A stretch of DNA of 64,000 bases, from NCBI GenBank assembly GCA_016617855.1, contig JAECUM010001795.1, forward strand, positions 124,001-188,000, read 5' to 3'. Made by a program: the position numbers and the translations under genes. Under the pieces are notes generated by a model. That model made no database searches. It saw nothing but the letters and a program-made list of their open reading frames with translations, and was not told the origin of the DNA. Shown in pieces: positions 1 to 13,253 of the stretch (positions are counted from its first letter, which is position 1; the number at the start of each line of letters is the position of its first letter). This DNA comes from Megalonaias nervosa. Lineage: Eukaryota > Mollusca > Bivalvia > Unionida > Unionidae.

Positions 1-1239
1 ACACTATCATTAATCTAAATTACAAATAACAGTGATCCTGGTATGGGTTCCTGGGGCACACCAGCCCTGATATGTTGACCTAAAATACAAACTTCTATAA
101 CAAACTTTTGCGTTTTGCTCGTGCAAGTAATACTAAACTTCTTGGGATTGCATTTTTAAAAAGAATAACATTTGAAAACAAATACTCTAAAGGGCAGTGC
201 CTGATTACCCATTTAGTACACTAAGCACTTGCTTAGAGCATCAGCCCAACAGGGCACCAGAAAAAAATTCAAACTAATTATCGATGATAAAATTGAATAA
301 ATTATAAATGACCATTTCGATCTGCATGTACAAGTATTTTGATTTGGAATGATGACAACACTGGTATTTTCCCACCTTTTTAGCTTTTAATATTGTTTTC
401 TTGAGTTTCACATTTTTTCGGGGGGGGGGGGTCATAATATTTTCAGTACTTAGGGCCCTGGAAGGCCTTAATCTGGCACTGCTAAAGAGTTATCAAAATG
501 TTGTAGCCGTCGATGACACAGAACCTCTCAAATAAAGAACACGGCTTTTATTGTAAGATTTCAAATGGGGAAAATCGGAGACAAAGTTTTAAAACAAGCA
601 TTCACATTATTTACTTGTTCAAATGAATAATTTGGACGTGGATTGTGCGAGTTTCAGAGTTAAACATTCTTTTAAATTGTGCGTACTTTGCGTATGTCTT
701 TAAATGGTTTTCACTTCTCTGAAGGTTTTATCATGCATGTTATTAACGTCCAAATCAATGTAAATACATCTTCATGAGAGATAATTTATACGCTGTTGGT
801 ATAAATACATGGTTCATCGCTTTTCTGCGTGATCATTAACAAGTTGTTTTTTATGTGTTCATATCAAGAATAGAGGCTACAAAGAGTAAAATTTTATCTC
901 TAAGACCAAATTCAGTGAAAGTTGACAGTCTTCTCATTATCACTTTATTCTTCTATCCACGCTTCGGGTTGAGGTGGTGACTGGGGATGGAGCAATATAA
1001 CTGAGTTATACATGAAATATTTGCTTATCAAACACATCACCTTAAAGAAATCCTTTTTGAGGATTTATGCAGAATAAAATTTAATTCAACAACATATATT
1101 TGTTTATATCCTGCTTTTTCCGCTTTCTAGTTTTAGTTTTAGGTAATGAGTGTTTGCTTGACAAAGCCCATAGCCTGTCAATGATAGTTTGGTTTGATGA
1201 TTTACAGCATCGCAAAAAATGTGTTATTTAATACTGTGG
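1..1239. other. Non-coding stretch
   Basis: No reading frame, RNA gene or repeat unit that I can support. The only notable sequence is a short poly-G run near 419-431. Every open frame is short and without recognisable protein character. Confidence 0.5.
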
Positions 1240-1352
1240 CAATAGGAGTAACATGTCATGCCAAAGGACACATCACGATAACCAACCATGATCAGATTTG
1301 AACCCGCACCCTTTCGGTCGCGATTCTGGAACGCTAACCGCTGATCCACTGT
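1240..1352 (-). mobile_element. tRNA-derived SINE fragment, family A
   Basis: On the minus strand a tRNA-like head is visible: an A-box-like segment around the 'gcggttagcgt' core, then a B-box ('ggttcaaatc') after the phrase 'gaccgaaagggtgcggg'. The same phrase recurs in the SINEs near 10.15, 15.62 and 44.2 kb. Some of the body follows toward lower coordinates ('ccaaaggacacatcac' on plus), and the far end is unclear. Confidence 0.65.
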
Positions 1353-2399
1353 TTGATATGGATGTTTATTTTCATTTTTTAAAGAAACAATCTAAGGTAA
1401 GAATCAGAAGAGAAATTTCACTGAGATCTCTTGAAAAAAATAAAAGCTGTTTCATTGAAATTGCACTTTGCTCATTACTTTCTAAAGATTTTTCATTCGT
1501 TAGCTTTGTCTGTTTACACAATGTAAAGTTATCACCATTTGTGGATGTTATTAAAAACGAGGTCATAGTAGGAAGGGTCTGCCTTCTCTGTTTTCCATAG
1601 TACTGGTCTTTGCTGCCTAATTTTCTAAAAGCACAATATCGTCTTCCCTAAAATGCGCCTTAACTTCATTTTATTAAAATATCAGCGACGTTTTTTCCCC
1701 TTAAATATAACTGTCCCTGTTTCCCACCTCGGATAAAAACTAAAGAAAACTCGGGGTCTCAAAAGTTGTCACTTGACACTTCATCAATTATAGAAGGGTG
1801 AACGTGCAGTGCAAGTAGCATTGGGACTTGGATGAAATGCCATGATCGATCATCTGTATCTGCTGACGGATAGATGATCAATTAATAATCGATTAATTCG
1901 TGCACAGTATGTCTTACCGAAACCGGGGCTTTTTATTAAATGGCCTAAAGCCTAAAACAGCTGTAACATTGCACAGAGCTTAATTTCCACCAAAGTCAAT
2001 CAAAGAAATTGTAATTGATTACTTGCTTATTTCATTGACAGTGACAAATGCTCAATCAAATCGAGTTTTCAGCATTTAAGAATATGTTTACTCCCTCCCC
2101 CCCCCCTCCATACACACCATTATCACTTTAAAAATAAAAAAGATATAAAGATAAAAATCATTTTTTTACTTCAAATCTGACGTTTACATTTATGGTTCAC
2201 ACTTCCCAAAAGGTCAGTAGTATTAGTAGCATCCGAACTGTGTTTTCTAGCCTTTCTGATAGAAAGAGTGATTTTTTAGTCTTAAATGTAGGCGGGTCAT
2301 GCCAGCAAAGAATCATTGTAACTAATTTATTATAGTAGAAGACATGCATTTTCCATGATGTAAGGTGAGGCAAAGATAAGCAAGATCCCATGCTCGATG
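1353..2399. other. Non-coding stretch
   Basis: AT-rich sequence with no supportable gene. Homopolymer runs (C-rich near 2095-2107) are the only structure seen. Confidence 0.45.
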
Positions 2400-2548
2400 A
2401 GTCACGGTGGCTCAGTGGTATGTGGGTGGGACTTGCGATCAAAAGGTGCAGGTTCGAATCCTACCATCGAATAAGCCCTGTGTGGCGACTGTAAAGTGTC
2501 CTTGGGCAAGGCAAAGTGCTCCATTTGCATCAGAACTAAATAACCTTT
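2400..2548 (+). mobile_element. tRNA-derived SINE, family A
   Basis: Plus-strand SINE. The A-box lies in 'ggtggctcagtggtatgtggg', the B-box in 'ggttcgaatcc', and the body carries 'gtgtccttgggcaaggc', typical of this family. It runs directly into the 38-bp tandem array that follows. Confidence 0.7.
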
Positions 2549-3005
2549 TAATCTTCTGTTGTAACACACCAAATCTAATCCAATGCTCCGTGATATTCTG
2601 TAGAACACCAGATCTAATCTAATGCTCCATGCTATTCTGTATGCGATACGAGTCACAGTTATCTATTTAAATGTTCCATGATATGCTGTAAACACCATAT
2701 AAAATCAAATGTCCCATGGTATGCTGTAAACACCATATCAAATCAAATGTCTCATGGTATGCTGTAAACATCATATCAAATCAAATGTCTCATGGTATGC
2801 TGTAAACATCATATCAAATCAAATGTCCCATGGTATGCTGTAAACATCATATCAAATCAAATGTCCCATGGTATGCTGTAAACACCATATTAAATCAAAT
2901 GTCCCATGGTATGATGTCAACATCATATCAAATCAAATGCCCCATGGTATGCTGTAAACACCATATAAAATCAAATGTCCCATGGTATGCTTTATGCGAT
3001 AATAG
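2549..3005. repeat. 38-bp tandem repeat (satellite)
   Basis: About ten units with a period of 38 bp, checked at successive 'catggtatg' starts (2715, 2753). The first units (about 2549-2665) are the most diverged and the units at 2700-2990 the most alike. The frame open across the array only reads the repeat and is not a gene. Confidence 0.85.
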
Positions 3006-3261
3006 AGATACAGCCATGAGGTTTGGGATCTGTTTAATATCGACTTTTAATATCATGTTCACGTCACACGTCTGTATTAATTTTTCTCGTGATTATTTTC
3101 TCCTCGTCTCATGTGAGTACAAAATCGTCACAGGAGATTATACTAAGTTTTGAGCGTCATTAAAAGGTCTGACGTGTCTTATTTTAGCTGTCATGATCAA
3201 GTTTACAATTCTGCCCATGCAAAAGGTGTTTGATGAGAATTTTGTACTTATGTGCCTCCAC

Positions 3262-3333
3262 TTGCTCTAGTTCCCCACCCTCACCTCCGCAATCGCGTGG
3301 ATTGCTTGGAATGTTACTACGCCACTGCATGGC
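3262..3333. mobile_element. hAT-type MITE end fragment
   Basis: The terminal sequence 'ttactacgccactg' matches the right end of the MITE at 31825-31969 and of the copy at 39.6 kb. A C-rich segment precedes it. No matching left end is seen, so this is a fragment. Confidence 0.45.
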
Positions 3334-5300
3334 CGTTATGAGAAAAGTTGGCTTGACGGTACACAATACACAAGCTTGCAAGGACCACGGGTACAAACTA
3401 TGGAAGAAATAACGGTGGCTTTACAGTGATTTTGAAAAGATTCCATACCGTGTATTTCTTAATGTATTCTACATATTTATTTTTATAAAAAGACATTTGT
3501 TTCATAGATTCACCTGTAAGACAGATTTGGGATACATCATTGTGGAATTTTTGACGGCTATTGATGCAAATTGAGATGCCATTTCTAAATAAAAGATTCA
3601 TCTCAAAATTACTATAGCTACCCAAAATATTAGGTATAAACGTGTAAACGAAATGCATTTCACTATAAACAAATATATCGGCATCCGTCCGTCTTTCGGG
3701 AGACGATGGTGTAGCTTCCGGTTGGGTGCCCCATCTGCACCTGCGCAAGTGGCTGAAGAGTCCGACCCTAGAGTGACAGTCTCTGTAAACAAAACAAATA
3801 ACTAAATCGTACTTCATCGCGGTGTAAGTTGGTCTGGTTCAGCAGGTCGATGGCTTTGCTCCAATTATATTGCCACTTTTACAAACTGCCTATACGGAAA
3901 TTTGTTGGCAATATAATGACTTACGCAACAATTTCTAGAATAGATAGAAGTAAACAAATTTTAATGTTAATGTATTGAAAATATGCTGGAATATGATTTT
4001 TAAAAAGTCAAATTATGTTTGCCTCATTGACGAGAACCGACAAGATTGCAAGAGCGTTTCTTGGTGTAAAACTTAGAAATGTAACCATTTTAGGAAAAAG
4101 AGCCGCCCCTTTAAAACTCGAACCCCCTTAGAAGAAAACTACTGGATCCATCCTTTTTTGCGGTTAAATTCACGATGTTCGTAAGATGTTAATAATATGA
4201 GGAAAACAGACTTGGGTTGAAGCAGTTCATTACCAAATATGAAAAGAGTTACCAGAGACTTTTAAATGAGATTGTCACAGGGATTTGAAAATTGTAGAAC
4301 ACTACCGAACCCACCTATCCACACACCGGCACTGGTATTTGTCTTCTACCCCATGACAACTTACTGGCTCGTACAACCGCTGTTGTGACAGATTTTGTAT
4401 ACGAGCACAGTATTGACACTTTCCCACATTCTCAATGCAGACGTGATTTAGCTTAAAGTCAGCTTTGACCGAGTCCGTTATCAACTATTCGCTGAGGGCA
4501 CAAACATTTTGAAAACGACTATGCATACCCAAGAGCGAAAAAAACAAAATGACATTTGTACCTGGATAATAAGACCGAGAAAGTGTGTAGAGGTGCATGG
4601 AGAGTACTTTGAATAGATGCACTAACAAACAAAAACTTTTTTATACAGGGCGCAAATATTCAAAACATTTTAAATACCTCTCGTATGTTTAAAAAGCATT
4701 CATATTAAGAAATAATTTCTTACACCCTTTTTCAATGAAATTTTAAGGGCATGTTCTCTAACGTTTTCTTCTCTGTTAGAATTAAATACGGAAGCATTGT
4801 GGAATGACATATTACCAGGTTCCTTTCGTAAACGCTGTAATTCCGTTCGTATGTCGATTTATTAAAGATGCAAATTATGTTTTAATCTGTTATGTTTGAG
4901 AAGAGAAATCAGCTTTTTGTCAGTTTCAAGAAGGTGATATTCTATACAATATCGCTTATATTTTCTAGCTTCAGCAATTACTCTGTCCGGTAACTACTTT
5001 TGAACTGTGCACTACCCATTCTTGTACTTGTATCGGCTAAACCTCGTACCTTAAAAGATGGCTTATCCAAAGTACGTGGACCAAGCCGATAGTATAGGAA
5101 AATGTGCACAACCATTTAGTGTCTTTCGAAAGGAATACTGGGCTCTGAAAATAACCAATATCGTATCAAACATTGGGTGGGGAAATCAGAAGAAACTAAG
5201 GCTATCAAAAGAGTTAAGTCTTTGACCCTTTCCTACTACTGTGCCATGAAAAAAAAAGGCAGAATTAAATTTAGATGCTGTAATAACTTTGGAGGAAGTA
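3334..5300. other. Non-coding stretch
   Basis: No gene or repeat family recognised. Frames open on both strands around 3.4-3.8 and 4.3-4.5 kb are short and show no domain. Confidence 0.4.
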
Positions 5301-5342
5301 AATGTATGTATGTATGTATGTATGTATGTATGTATGTATGTA
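5301..5342. repeat. (ATGT)n microsatellite
   Basis: About ten uninterrupted ATGT units. Confidence 0.95.
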
Positions 5343-5474
5343 CTTTTAGCTGATGAGACTTTGATTTCTTTCAAACTCCATCAAAGGAATGCAAGCGTGT
5401 ATAGACAATTTTCATTCTTATGCGAAACACTGACAAAGTTATGTATTTCAAAAATGGAGGCAACAGACATCAAC

Positions 5475-5476
<2 letters not shown>

Positions 5477-5557
<81 letters not shown>
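5477..5557. repeat. (AT)n microsatellite
   Basis: About forty uninterrupted AT units, able to fold as a hairpin. Confidence 0.97.
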
Positions 5558-5560
<3 letters not shown>

Positions 5561-7808
5561 AAGTTGTAATTGCGAGATATTGATATGAATTTAATAAAAG
5601 TGGAAGATTACCCATAAAGCTTCCGGACTTTTGCAGTATGCTCTTTTCTGAAGAGCATAATTCTTCTTCGATATTTTGACGTCACCGTCATTTATCTATC
5701 CTACTTCACACGCCTATATCTGCAGATGTCTGGCGTGCTGCACGTGCATCTGCAGATCTTTTAATACCACCTTATTTTTTTCTGTCATTGGTATTAAATT
5801 AAATGACATGTTCAAAATAAAAAAAGTTATGTTAACTATCAGAACCTTTAAAATGCCCTTCAAGCTAGTCAAGTTTAGGATTATAATTTCGTTATCCAAA
5901 GATAATAAGTCAATAAATTAAATATATCTGGGTAAGTTCGAAATTAATTAGGTATATTGCTTATGCAAAGGTTATCGTATAAAGAACATATCGATACGAA
6001 ATGGAACTCGTTTTCAACAAAAAAAAAATGTAATTCACAAGGGGCCAAAAACTGTTCTAAATCGATATAGAAAAAGACCACGAAAAACGCCAACAATAAA
6101 AACAAACAAGTACCTCTCTCCATCAATCACTTTGTTGTATTTAATCTCTACTGCTTACTGTCAATTTTGACCTATTATTTAGGTAGCGCCAGATTTACCG
6201 TTCATCGTCCCTAACCTATTGTGTTTATCAAATAGTGGTCATAGTATAAACCTTAGAAACAGCTGTCGACTTGGCATTTTCATTGTTCGCGTGGACTGAA
6301 CTCGACGCGTGCCTCGACAACACCTGGCTACTTAATTGTCGTTCCAAACGGCAGGTGCGTTGTGTACCGTGGCTCAAAATACCGTCATCCACTCTAACAA
6401 TATCATTAAGTAATTCTTTGTTTCATGTTGTTTGCTTGCTTGAATTCTAATTTATGAATGCATACGTTTTTTTACTTGCTGGAAGTCTGATTTATCTTTA
6501 ATGTTTAATAACTAAGTCAGCTCATTTTTGTCCATTCCTCGAACGTTGAATTTTTTTTTAAGGATCTATCAAGCCAAACTATGTTACAAAACGCTTGTTG
6601 GTCTTATAATTCCCAATTGTTTGTGGTTTCTTCTGTGTGTCTTTCTTTCCTTCTTTGACCGTCCTTTACTGTTATATAATACTTCGATACAATTATTTAA
6701 TTTGAACATCTGAGTAAATGTCTAGTGAATGTTGGGTGTATACGGTACATGGGGTACCGTTTATAATTCACAACAGCTGGGAATCAATACCACACGTGAC
6801 CACAACAGACATGTACAAGTTGATGTGATAGACATCTCTCCTACTACATTATATTACCCTGGCAACAGGGTTAACAAAGGGAATGGAATTTACATAAACT
6901 ATGAATATTCAAATTTGCGAGGCCAGTACACTCTGTCGCTAGGTAACATGAGAAATATATCGAGACTCATTTGACTAAATATTTATTCATAATTTCCGTA
7001 TTGTAAGCGGGTTACTTGTACCGGTAAGTGTGCTTGAAACGAAATCGTCAAATGCAAATTCATGGAATATTAAAATAAATATTAATCCATGCATATTACA
7101 ATTAATTCTATCAACTATGTGACAAATCTGTTACAAAAAAGTTGTTGGCAAGTACTTTCAGCTTATTATTTTTTTAAATGGTTAAATTCAGCGACTCTCG
7201 TGAAACACTTTTAACAAAACATTAGAAAAATATGTCATCGTGGAGGGTTTTTATTACAATACAATGTAATAATCTATCCAAAACTTTAGCTAAATATTGC
7301 AATTAAAACAAAGATTTACACAACCCCAAAACCAGATTAACCTCTTAAAAATATGTATTAAAAAGGCGGCACAGACAACGGTCAAGATAAATAAAGAAAT
7401 TCGCCGATGTTATTTTTTTTTAACGTGCATCTCTTTATACTGGGGGTTCAAATGCTTCCTTTATAAAAGAGTTTCTGCCGCTAGACGCACAACATTGTCC
7501 ATTATTAACGATATCATGAAAAGAGAATCAAGTCTAATTCAGTTAAATACTGCTCAGTTCCTGTAAAAAAAAAAAAAAAAAAGAAAAGAAAAAAAGAATC
7601 AAATACACGCGCACACACTCATTCCCCTCCAAAAGAAAGCCCCCCCCCCAACGATTGAATGCCTTCGCTGATATTGTAATATACATTCAAACATAAATAA
7701 ACTGAAATAACTAAACAATGTAGGTTGATTTATTAGCTACGATCATACTAGCTATGATTTTATTTCTTTTTTATTTTAAAAGAAGGGCCGTTTTAAACCT
7801 TTAAACCC
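5558..7808. other. Non-coding stretch
   Basis: No gene recognised. An 81-codon frame at 6729-6974 (+) and an 89-codon frame at 7297-7566 (+) show no domain or splice context. A poly-A run lies at 7565-7582. Confidence 0.4.
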
Positions 7809-7948
7809 CGAAAGGTTTCATTATGCTGGTTTGTTATAAAACGAAAGGTTTAATTATGTTGGTTTGTTAAAAAACGAAAGGTTTAATTATGTTGGTTTGT
7901 TATAACACGAAAGGTTTCATTATGCTGGTTGTTATAACACGAAAGGAG
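7809..7948. repeat. 33-bp minisatellite, about four copies
   Basis: Units start 'cgaaaggttt' at 7809, 7842, 7875, 7908 and 7940. The first three steps are 33 bp and the last 32 bp. Unit core: 'cgaaaggtttaattatg'. Confidence 0.9.
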
Positions 7949-8141
7949 ATCAGACAAAATCTACCCACCCACCCCCAAAAATTAAATAATGAAAGATAGG
8001 ACATAATCCCCTCCCCAAGTTTAAGTTTAGCCCTTTTGAAACTCCTTAAACCAACACAAAATACAGCTATGTACGTCGGCTTGCACCCTTGGAAGCGTCG
8101 TGTCGGCTTCCCATGAGTAGATAAATGACGTATAGCGCACA

Positions 8142-8144
<3 letters not shown>

Positions 8145-8194
<50 letters not shown>
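8145..8194. repeat. (GT)n microsatellite
   Basis: About 25 uninterrupted GT units. The (TH)n and (CV)n frames on either strand are by-products of it. Confidence 0.97.
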
Positions 8195-8195
<1 letters not shown>

Positions 8196-9813
8196 TCAGA
8201 TGTTTCATCTTAACAAACAAGGGGATCAAGATGCTTAATGATCCTTTTGACCTACACTCTCTTTTAATCCAATGCATTAAATCCTTCTGCGATGTTTTAA
8301 CACTTGCATTTTTATCGTATACTGTATCCGTTGGAAATAGAGCATTACTAGCATAAAGATAAAACAAGATCTGACTTTACTGTATTTGACCATTATTGTT
8401 ATATTTGGTGACGTACTTAAAATATAAGCCATAATTTTACTGTACAAAAACATGAAATTCCATAATTAAATTAAATATTGATGATATCTCAGATTTCTTT
8501 TTTCCCTGCTAGCCAATTTCAAACTAGACCAGTATAACTGTGACGGTTTAGAAAGTTTAAAAACTTACACTGGGGGAGGGGTTACATCCTTTTTTTCATT
8601 TTTCTAGGAGAATTTTGTTGGGGAGGGGGTCCTGGGGGAAGGATTTTTCCGGAGCGACCTTGTCCTTCAACAGATTGGCTAATGCCAAATCCAATGTGAG
8701 AATTAAAAATAGACTCTTAGTCTGCGCCTGAGAATATATATAATAATGTGAAGGCTACGTCTTTTGCTATTTTGTTAAAATATTGTCAATAAACTACTTA
8801 GGGGGTCGATCACACTGGATGATCTGCGTAAGACGCGCAAGACTGTCCCGAAGGCAAGGCAGGAGATACGACTGGTCCCTCATTTGAATATTGGTTTCCA
8901 AGGAAAATGCAGCTGTAAATGGATTTTACTTTGGATTTGACTTCCGTTTGCTGATGGCTTTTTATTATTGTTGATAGCAAATAACAGTATGTCTGCAATA
9001 GCTGTAACATATGCGTATACACTAACTGGATACATGATATGAGCTTATTTATATCTGTAATTTATGTTTAAAAATAAACAAGTGAACAAAATATATATGT
9101 ATTTCTGATCTGCTGTATTAAAATGCGTTATGTTGCGCAAGAGTCTTTTTGATGAGGTAACGATAATGTTTATTTCCATCCCATAATAAAAAAAAAGATT
9201 TTCTCTCGTTTCGTTCAGAAACTTCGCCTATAAGACCTCCCTTATCGTTTAAAACATTTTGTTTCAAACAAATGATACCAGACGTTAATTGATGATAAAA
9301 GAAGAATTTTCTTTTGTTCTTGTTGTTGTTTTATTTACTTAGTTATTTTTGGTAACGAAGGACAGCTTGTGCAAAATTAACGTTAGACATACGTTAAACG
9401 ACGAGAATACGTCCACTTTAAATGTGACAATTGAGTTTGTATGTTAAATGAGTAGGTTTCTGATTGCTCTTTGATACGATGATGGTCTATCATTCATATC
9501 ATAAGCGACAAGATGGCCGTCTGCGGTCTACTTAAGGAATAATGTCTTTGTAGAACTACAATAGACTGTAATGGCAAATCATCACGCATTTTATTACACG
9601 CCCCACCACCACCTCTCCCAGATTCCACCTCCTCCACCAAACTTGTAACCTCAAACCCCGTTATCACGTGTTGTTGTGCCATGGCCCTTCATTTAACGTT
9701 TAGTCAAACAAATATTCAAAAATGTAACGGTAACTGTAATTCTTGACTTTTGGCACATCCTATGGACCTAATGGGAGAGGCCATAACTCTCTCGCAGATG
9801 GCTATCACATGGG

Positions 9814-9815
<2 letters not shown>
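8195..9815. other. Non-coding stretch
   Basis: No gene or repeat family recognised. Confidence 0.4.

Positions 9816-9885
<70 letters not shown>
9816..9885. repeat. (AT)n microsatellite
   Basis: About 35 AT units. Confidence 0.97.
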
Positions 9886-10004
9886 TATATACCATATATA
9901 CCAATAGTCTGATGAACTTCAACCGAACGGTTAAGCTGATGTGGATACGGGTGGATGAACCGACTGACAGACGGAGAGTATCACAATATGACCCACTAAA
10001 ATGT

Positions 10005-10206
10005 GGCAACAAAATACGTTTTCGTTTGGTGCTTTACGACAGAGCAACCCAAGTAGGTTATTTAATGCCGAGATGACTTAAGTAACATCGTTTTATCCAA
10101 GGACACACCACTGTCGCTGACCCAATCTGGTCCGATAGTAGGATTCAAACCCGCACATTTTCGATCGCGAAGCCGGCACGGTAACCACAGGAACCACTGG
10201 CGAACA
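10005..10206 (-). mobile_element. tRNA-derived SINE, family A
   Basis: Minus-strand copy. The plus strand shows the reversed B-box and head ('ggattcaaacccgcac', 'gccggcacggtaacc'). The body lies toward lower coordinates ('ccaaggacacaccac' and 'ggtgctttacgac'). Confidence 0.75.
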
Positions 10207-11058
10207 GACTGGTGGTACGTGCAGGTGTCGTACAAAGCAAATGATCTTTCTCAAGTACTATGCAGAAATTTCCATCTTTTCTTCTATCGAATTTTGCGGT
10301 AAAGTTAGGGATCTCACAGTAAGCTTTTATCAAGCAAGTTTTATCTTCAAGAAAGAAAAGAGCGACAACTCACAAACGACGGTAGAAAACAACATTCATC
10401 TGTTCAGCTAATCTTTGCATTAAATTAATACATCTTGGAAGACGGGCCCATTACAATGACACATTGTATACTACGTGACAGATGTTCCCGTGGTGTGCCT
10501 CACAAAGGACAATGGAGAACGTTATATGGCACATCCAAGAGATGCCATTAGCAATATCCAATTATAGGTTCCGTTATTACCTTTATAACGAAACATATTC
10601 GTTACATTCGACATCAATTGTGAAATGACTGTGGTTATGTCAACATGAAAATTCTTGTATTGTTCACAGCTAAACAAGCAAAGCATCTGTCGTCTCTCGG
10701 TACCCAAGCTGCAGTGATATAGCCCCCCCCCCCCCCCGGCCCGAGTCACTGTAACACGACATAACGTGCAAGCATATGTTTATTCATCTTATCGGATATG
10801 AAGAACAAAATGCACACAAATGTTTCGTAATTCTTTCTCTTATTTTGTGTCAGGACGGATAGTAACAATGTCAGGATGGTTGTATCGGGAATGTAGCATG
10901 TGTGTTATGCTGAGGCTTAAATGGATTAGCAGTGTCATTGCCAACAATGTTGCCAAGAGAATCTGCACAGAACCTGATCTGCCTTCGCATAATGCGCAAG
11001 CAGATATGGGTTTATTCAGCTTGTTGGGAGTAATCAATAGAACAAACGATTGATACTG

Positions 11059-11059
<1 letters not shown>
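10207..11059. other. Non-coding stretch
   Basis: No gene recognised. A poly-C run lies at 10722-10737. Confidence 0.4.
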
Positions 11060-11096
<37 letters not shown>

Positions 11097-11100
11097 GCGT
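11060..11100. repeat. (GT)n microsatellite
   Basis: About 16 GT units followed by GC-interrupted units. Confidence 0.95.
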
Positions 11101-12892
11101 ACGTTCTTTATGCATTTAGCAGATATTATTTAAGTTTACCCATTCAAGATGGATGGATGTGACACTATTTTAAGTAAATTTAGCGTGCAAGTTGACATTT
11201 GATAAATTGCACCTTCTAAAGAAGACACTAATATTACTGCAATGTTTATTAATCTAATGTAAGTTCACCGTAATTTCTATTCTATTGCAATTTATTAGTT
11301 TTGGAATGGCCACACATGCACGATATGCCACAAAATGCAAGTACATATTCTCACGTGATCCTGAGCACGTACACAGAAAAGTTCACGATTTGATGTTCAC
11401 CTCACGTGTGTTATAGGCACCGTCCTCACATGCGTATGTCAAACAGACGACCATTCACACTCGGGGATGGGGTAGGGGTGGGGGGGGCGGGGGAATCCTC
11501 ATTTCGTAGGATTGTGCTGGGCTGAATGTGTGAATATCGTGGGTACTGCAAAGGATCATTACAGTAAATGATAAGGCTTGAAGATTAGATGCAAATATCA
11601 CTATTCTAGTTGATATGACCGTGACTAAAGAAAATTACGATTTATCTGGAAAGACGGCCCCCACCGCCAACAAAACATAGAAAAACAAACAACAAAAAAC
11701 AACCATCAAATATAAATTTGATGTTTTAAGTGCCGGAATATCTCACTTAAATTGGATTTTCTGAAAAGGAAAACTTCGTTACATAAGAATATAATTAAAA
11801 AGACGTACGAAAAGAGGAAAAGAAACACGGAGTAATAATGATGCTGTACACTCTCAAGATTTAAGTAATCTGAACTTTGTACACTTTCCCAACAATATTG
11901 CCTATTCCACTGAACCCGAAATTCATCTATTTTGTATGAATAGCATTGGTTGCTACAGATTTCACCCTCGAAACAATCAGCCCGACTGCACAATGGAGAA
12001 AACTTCAACTATTGCACATAAACATGCACAACAAAATTTGATTTCGTGTGTTTATGGTAGCAACATACAATTGACTGAAGAGTTAGTGGCAAGTCCAAAA
12101 TTATTACCATTTGAATGAATGCTTCAGAGAACCGCTTCCAAGGCTTCCCATTCATGTTAAAATTACCCGGAAGGATTAGCTGTTATTGCTCATAAAAGAA
12201 GCATTACAAATCAAAATCATCACAGTGAGACTGTAACCCCTTGTACTCATGAGACAAGCAAGCTTTGCTGCGTGTGTTGCAATGACTTCAATGACCCGCA
12301 AACAGCTAAAGCATCATTATAAAACGTCTGCAAATGTAACGCACATTCTCATTGGTCAAATATCACAATTATTGGCAGCGCTAACGCTTTGCCAGTAAAT
12401 TTGCGACAATAATCCACCATTAATATATCCATTTTCTCAAATACAGGACTGTTATTCCCTAAGTTAAATAAAATAAACGAGTACACTTGTTTACTGCCTG
12501 ACTAAAGATGTAGTTTATAAGGATGCATCTGTAACAAAAGCATTCAGTGTTAATTCACATAACAACAAACGTTACATTTTAAACAGCGACAGAATTAATG
12601 TGTCCTGGGAAAGACACGTAGTTCCCATTTCCATGGCATGTCATAGCTAATAGCGTGTAAAAGTGCCGTTAGAAGGCAAGCAACAGACAACTACAACCCA
12701 TTGCCGTGTACATGGGCACTCGTATGGGAATAATAAACTATATAAAAAAGTGAACTTAATTTGGTAAAGAGAAACCGTTTGTGTCCTCTAAACACGGTAC
12801 AGCCTGACCAAACATTTAACAAAACGGGTTAAGGAAGCGGAATTGTATTTGTTGTAAAAGACTTGAAGAGTATTTCCTCGTGAGACGTTCGA
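11101..12892. other. Non-coding stretch
   Basis: No gene recognised. There is a G-rich run at 11465-11493. Open frames are at most about 100 codons and carry no domain. Confidence 0.4.
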
Positions 12893-13110
12893 ACCGCTCC
12901 GGTGGCCTAAGTGGTTAGAGCGTCCGCCTCAAATGAGGGGGGACGCGGGTTCGAACCCCGGCCGAGTCGTACCAAAGACTTGTAAAAATGGTACATGCAG
13001 CTGCATCTGTTGGTGCTCAACATGAAGAGGTTAGTGTTAGGTTTGGTTGGTCTGGTATCAGGATAATGTGACTGCGTGGGACATGATGCTACATAACTGC
13101 GTCATGAAAC
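12893..13110 (+). mobile_element. tRNA-derived SINE, family B
   Basis: The tRNA-like head has a good A-box ('tggcctaagtgg') and B-box ('ggttcgaacccc') within 12897-12969. The body ('ggtctggtatcaggataat', 'gtgactgcgtgggacatg') is shared with the reverse copy at 48.04-48.24 kb, so the unit is longer than the tRNA part. Confidence 0.8.
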
Positions 13111-13201
13111 TCCAGTGCAGGAACATCGCTATAAACTGCTAAACTGCAGACATCGTAGGGATATGACTGAAACATTGTTAAAGCTACGTTAAAAATCTAA
13201 A

Positions 13202-13202
<1 letters not shown>

Positions 13203-13250
<48 letters not shown>
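13203..13250. repeat. (CA)n microsatellite
   Basis: About 23 CA units. Confidence 0.97.

Positions 13251-13253
<3 letters not shown>

Noticed and set aside
2549..3005. CRISPR-like array (regular 38-bp units)
   Set aside because: Units are head-to-tail without spacers and the genome is clearly eukaryotic. It is a satellite.
2830..3153. 107-codon open frame
   Set aside because: It only reads the 38-bp repeat (38 is not a multiple of 3, so the peptide changes each unit) and has no domain.
5289..5558. Open frames of repeated Ile-Tyr
   Set aside because: Produced by the (AT)n microsatellite. The same applies at 9716-10076 and 53386-53658.
7900..8367. 155-codon minus-strand frame
   Set aside because: It owes its length to a (CA)n tract and the 33-bp minisatellite; there is no conserved motif.
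12897..12969. Functional tRNA gene
   Set aside because: A-box and B-box are present, but the cloverleaf stems do not pair well and the sequence continues into a repeated SINE body found again at 48 kb.
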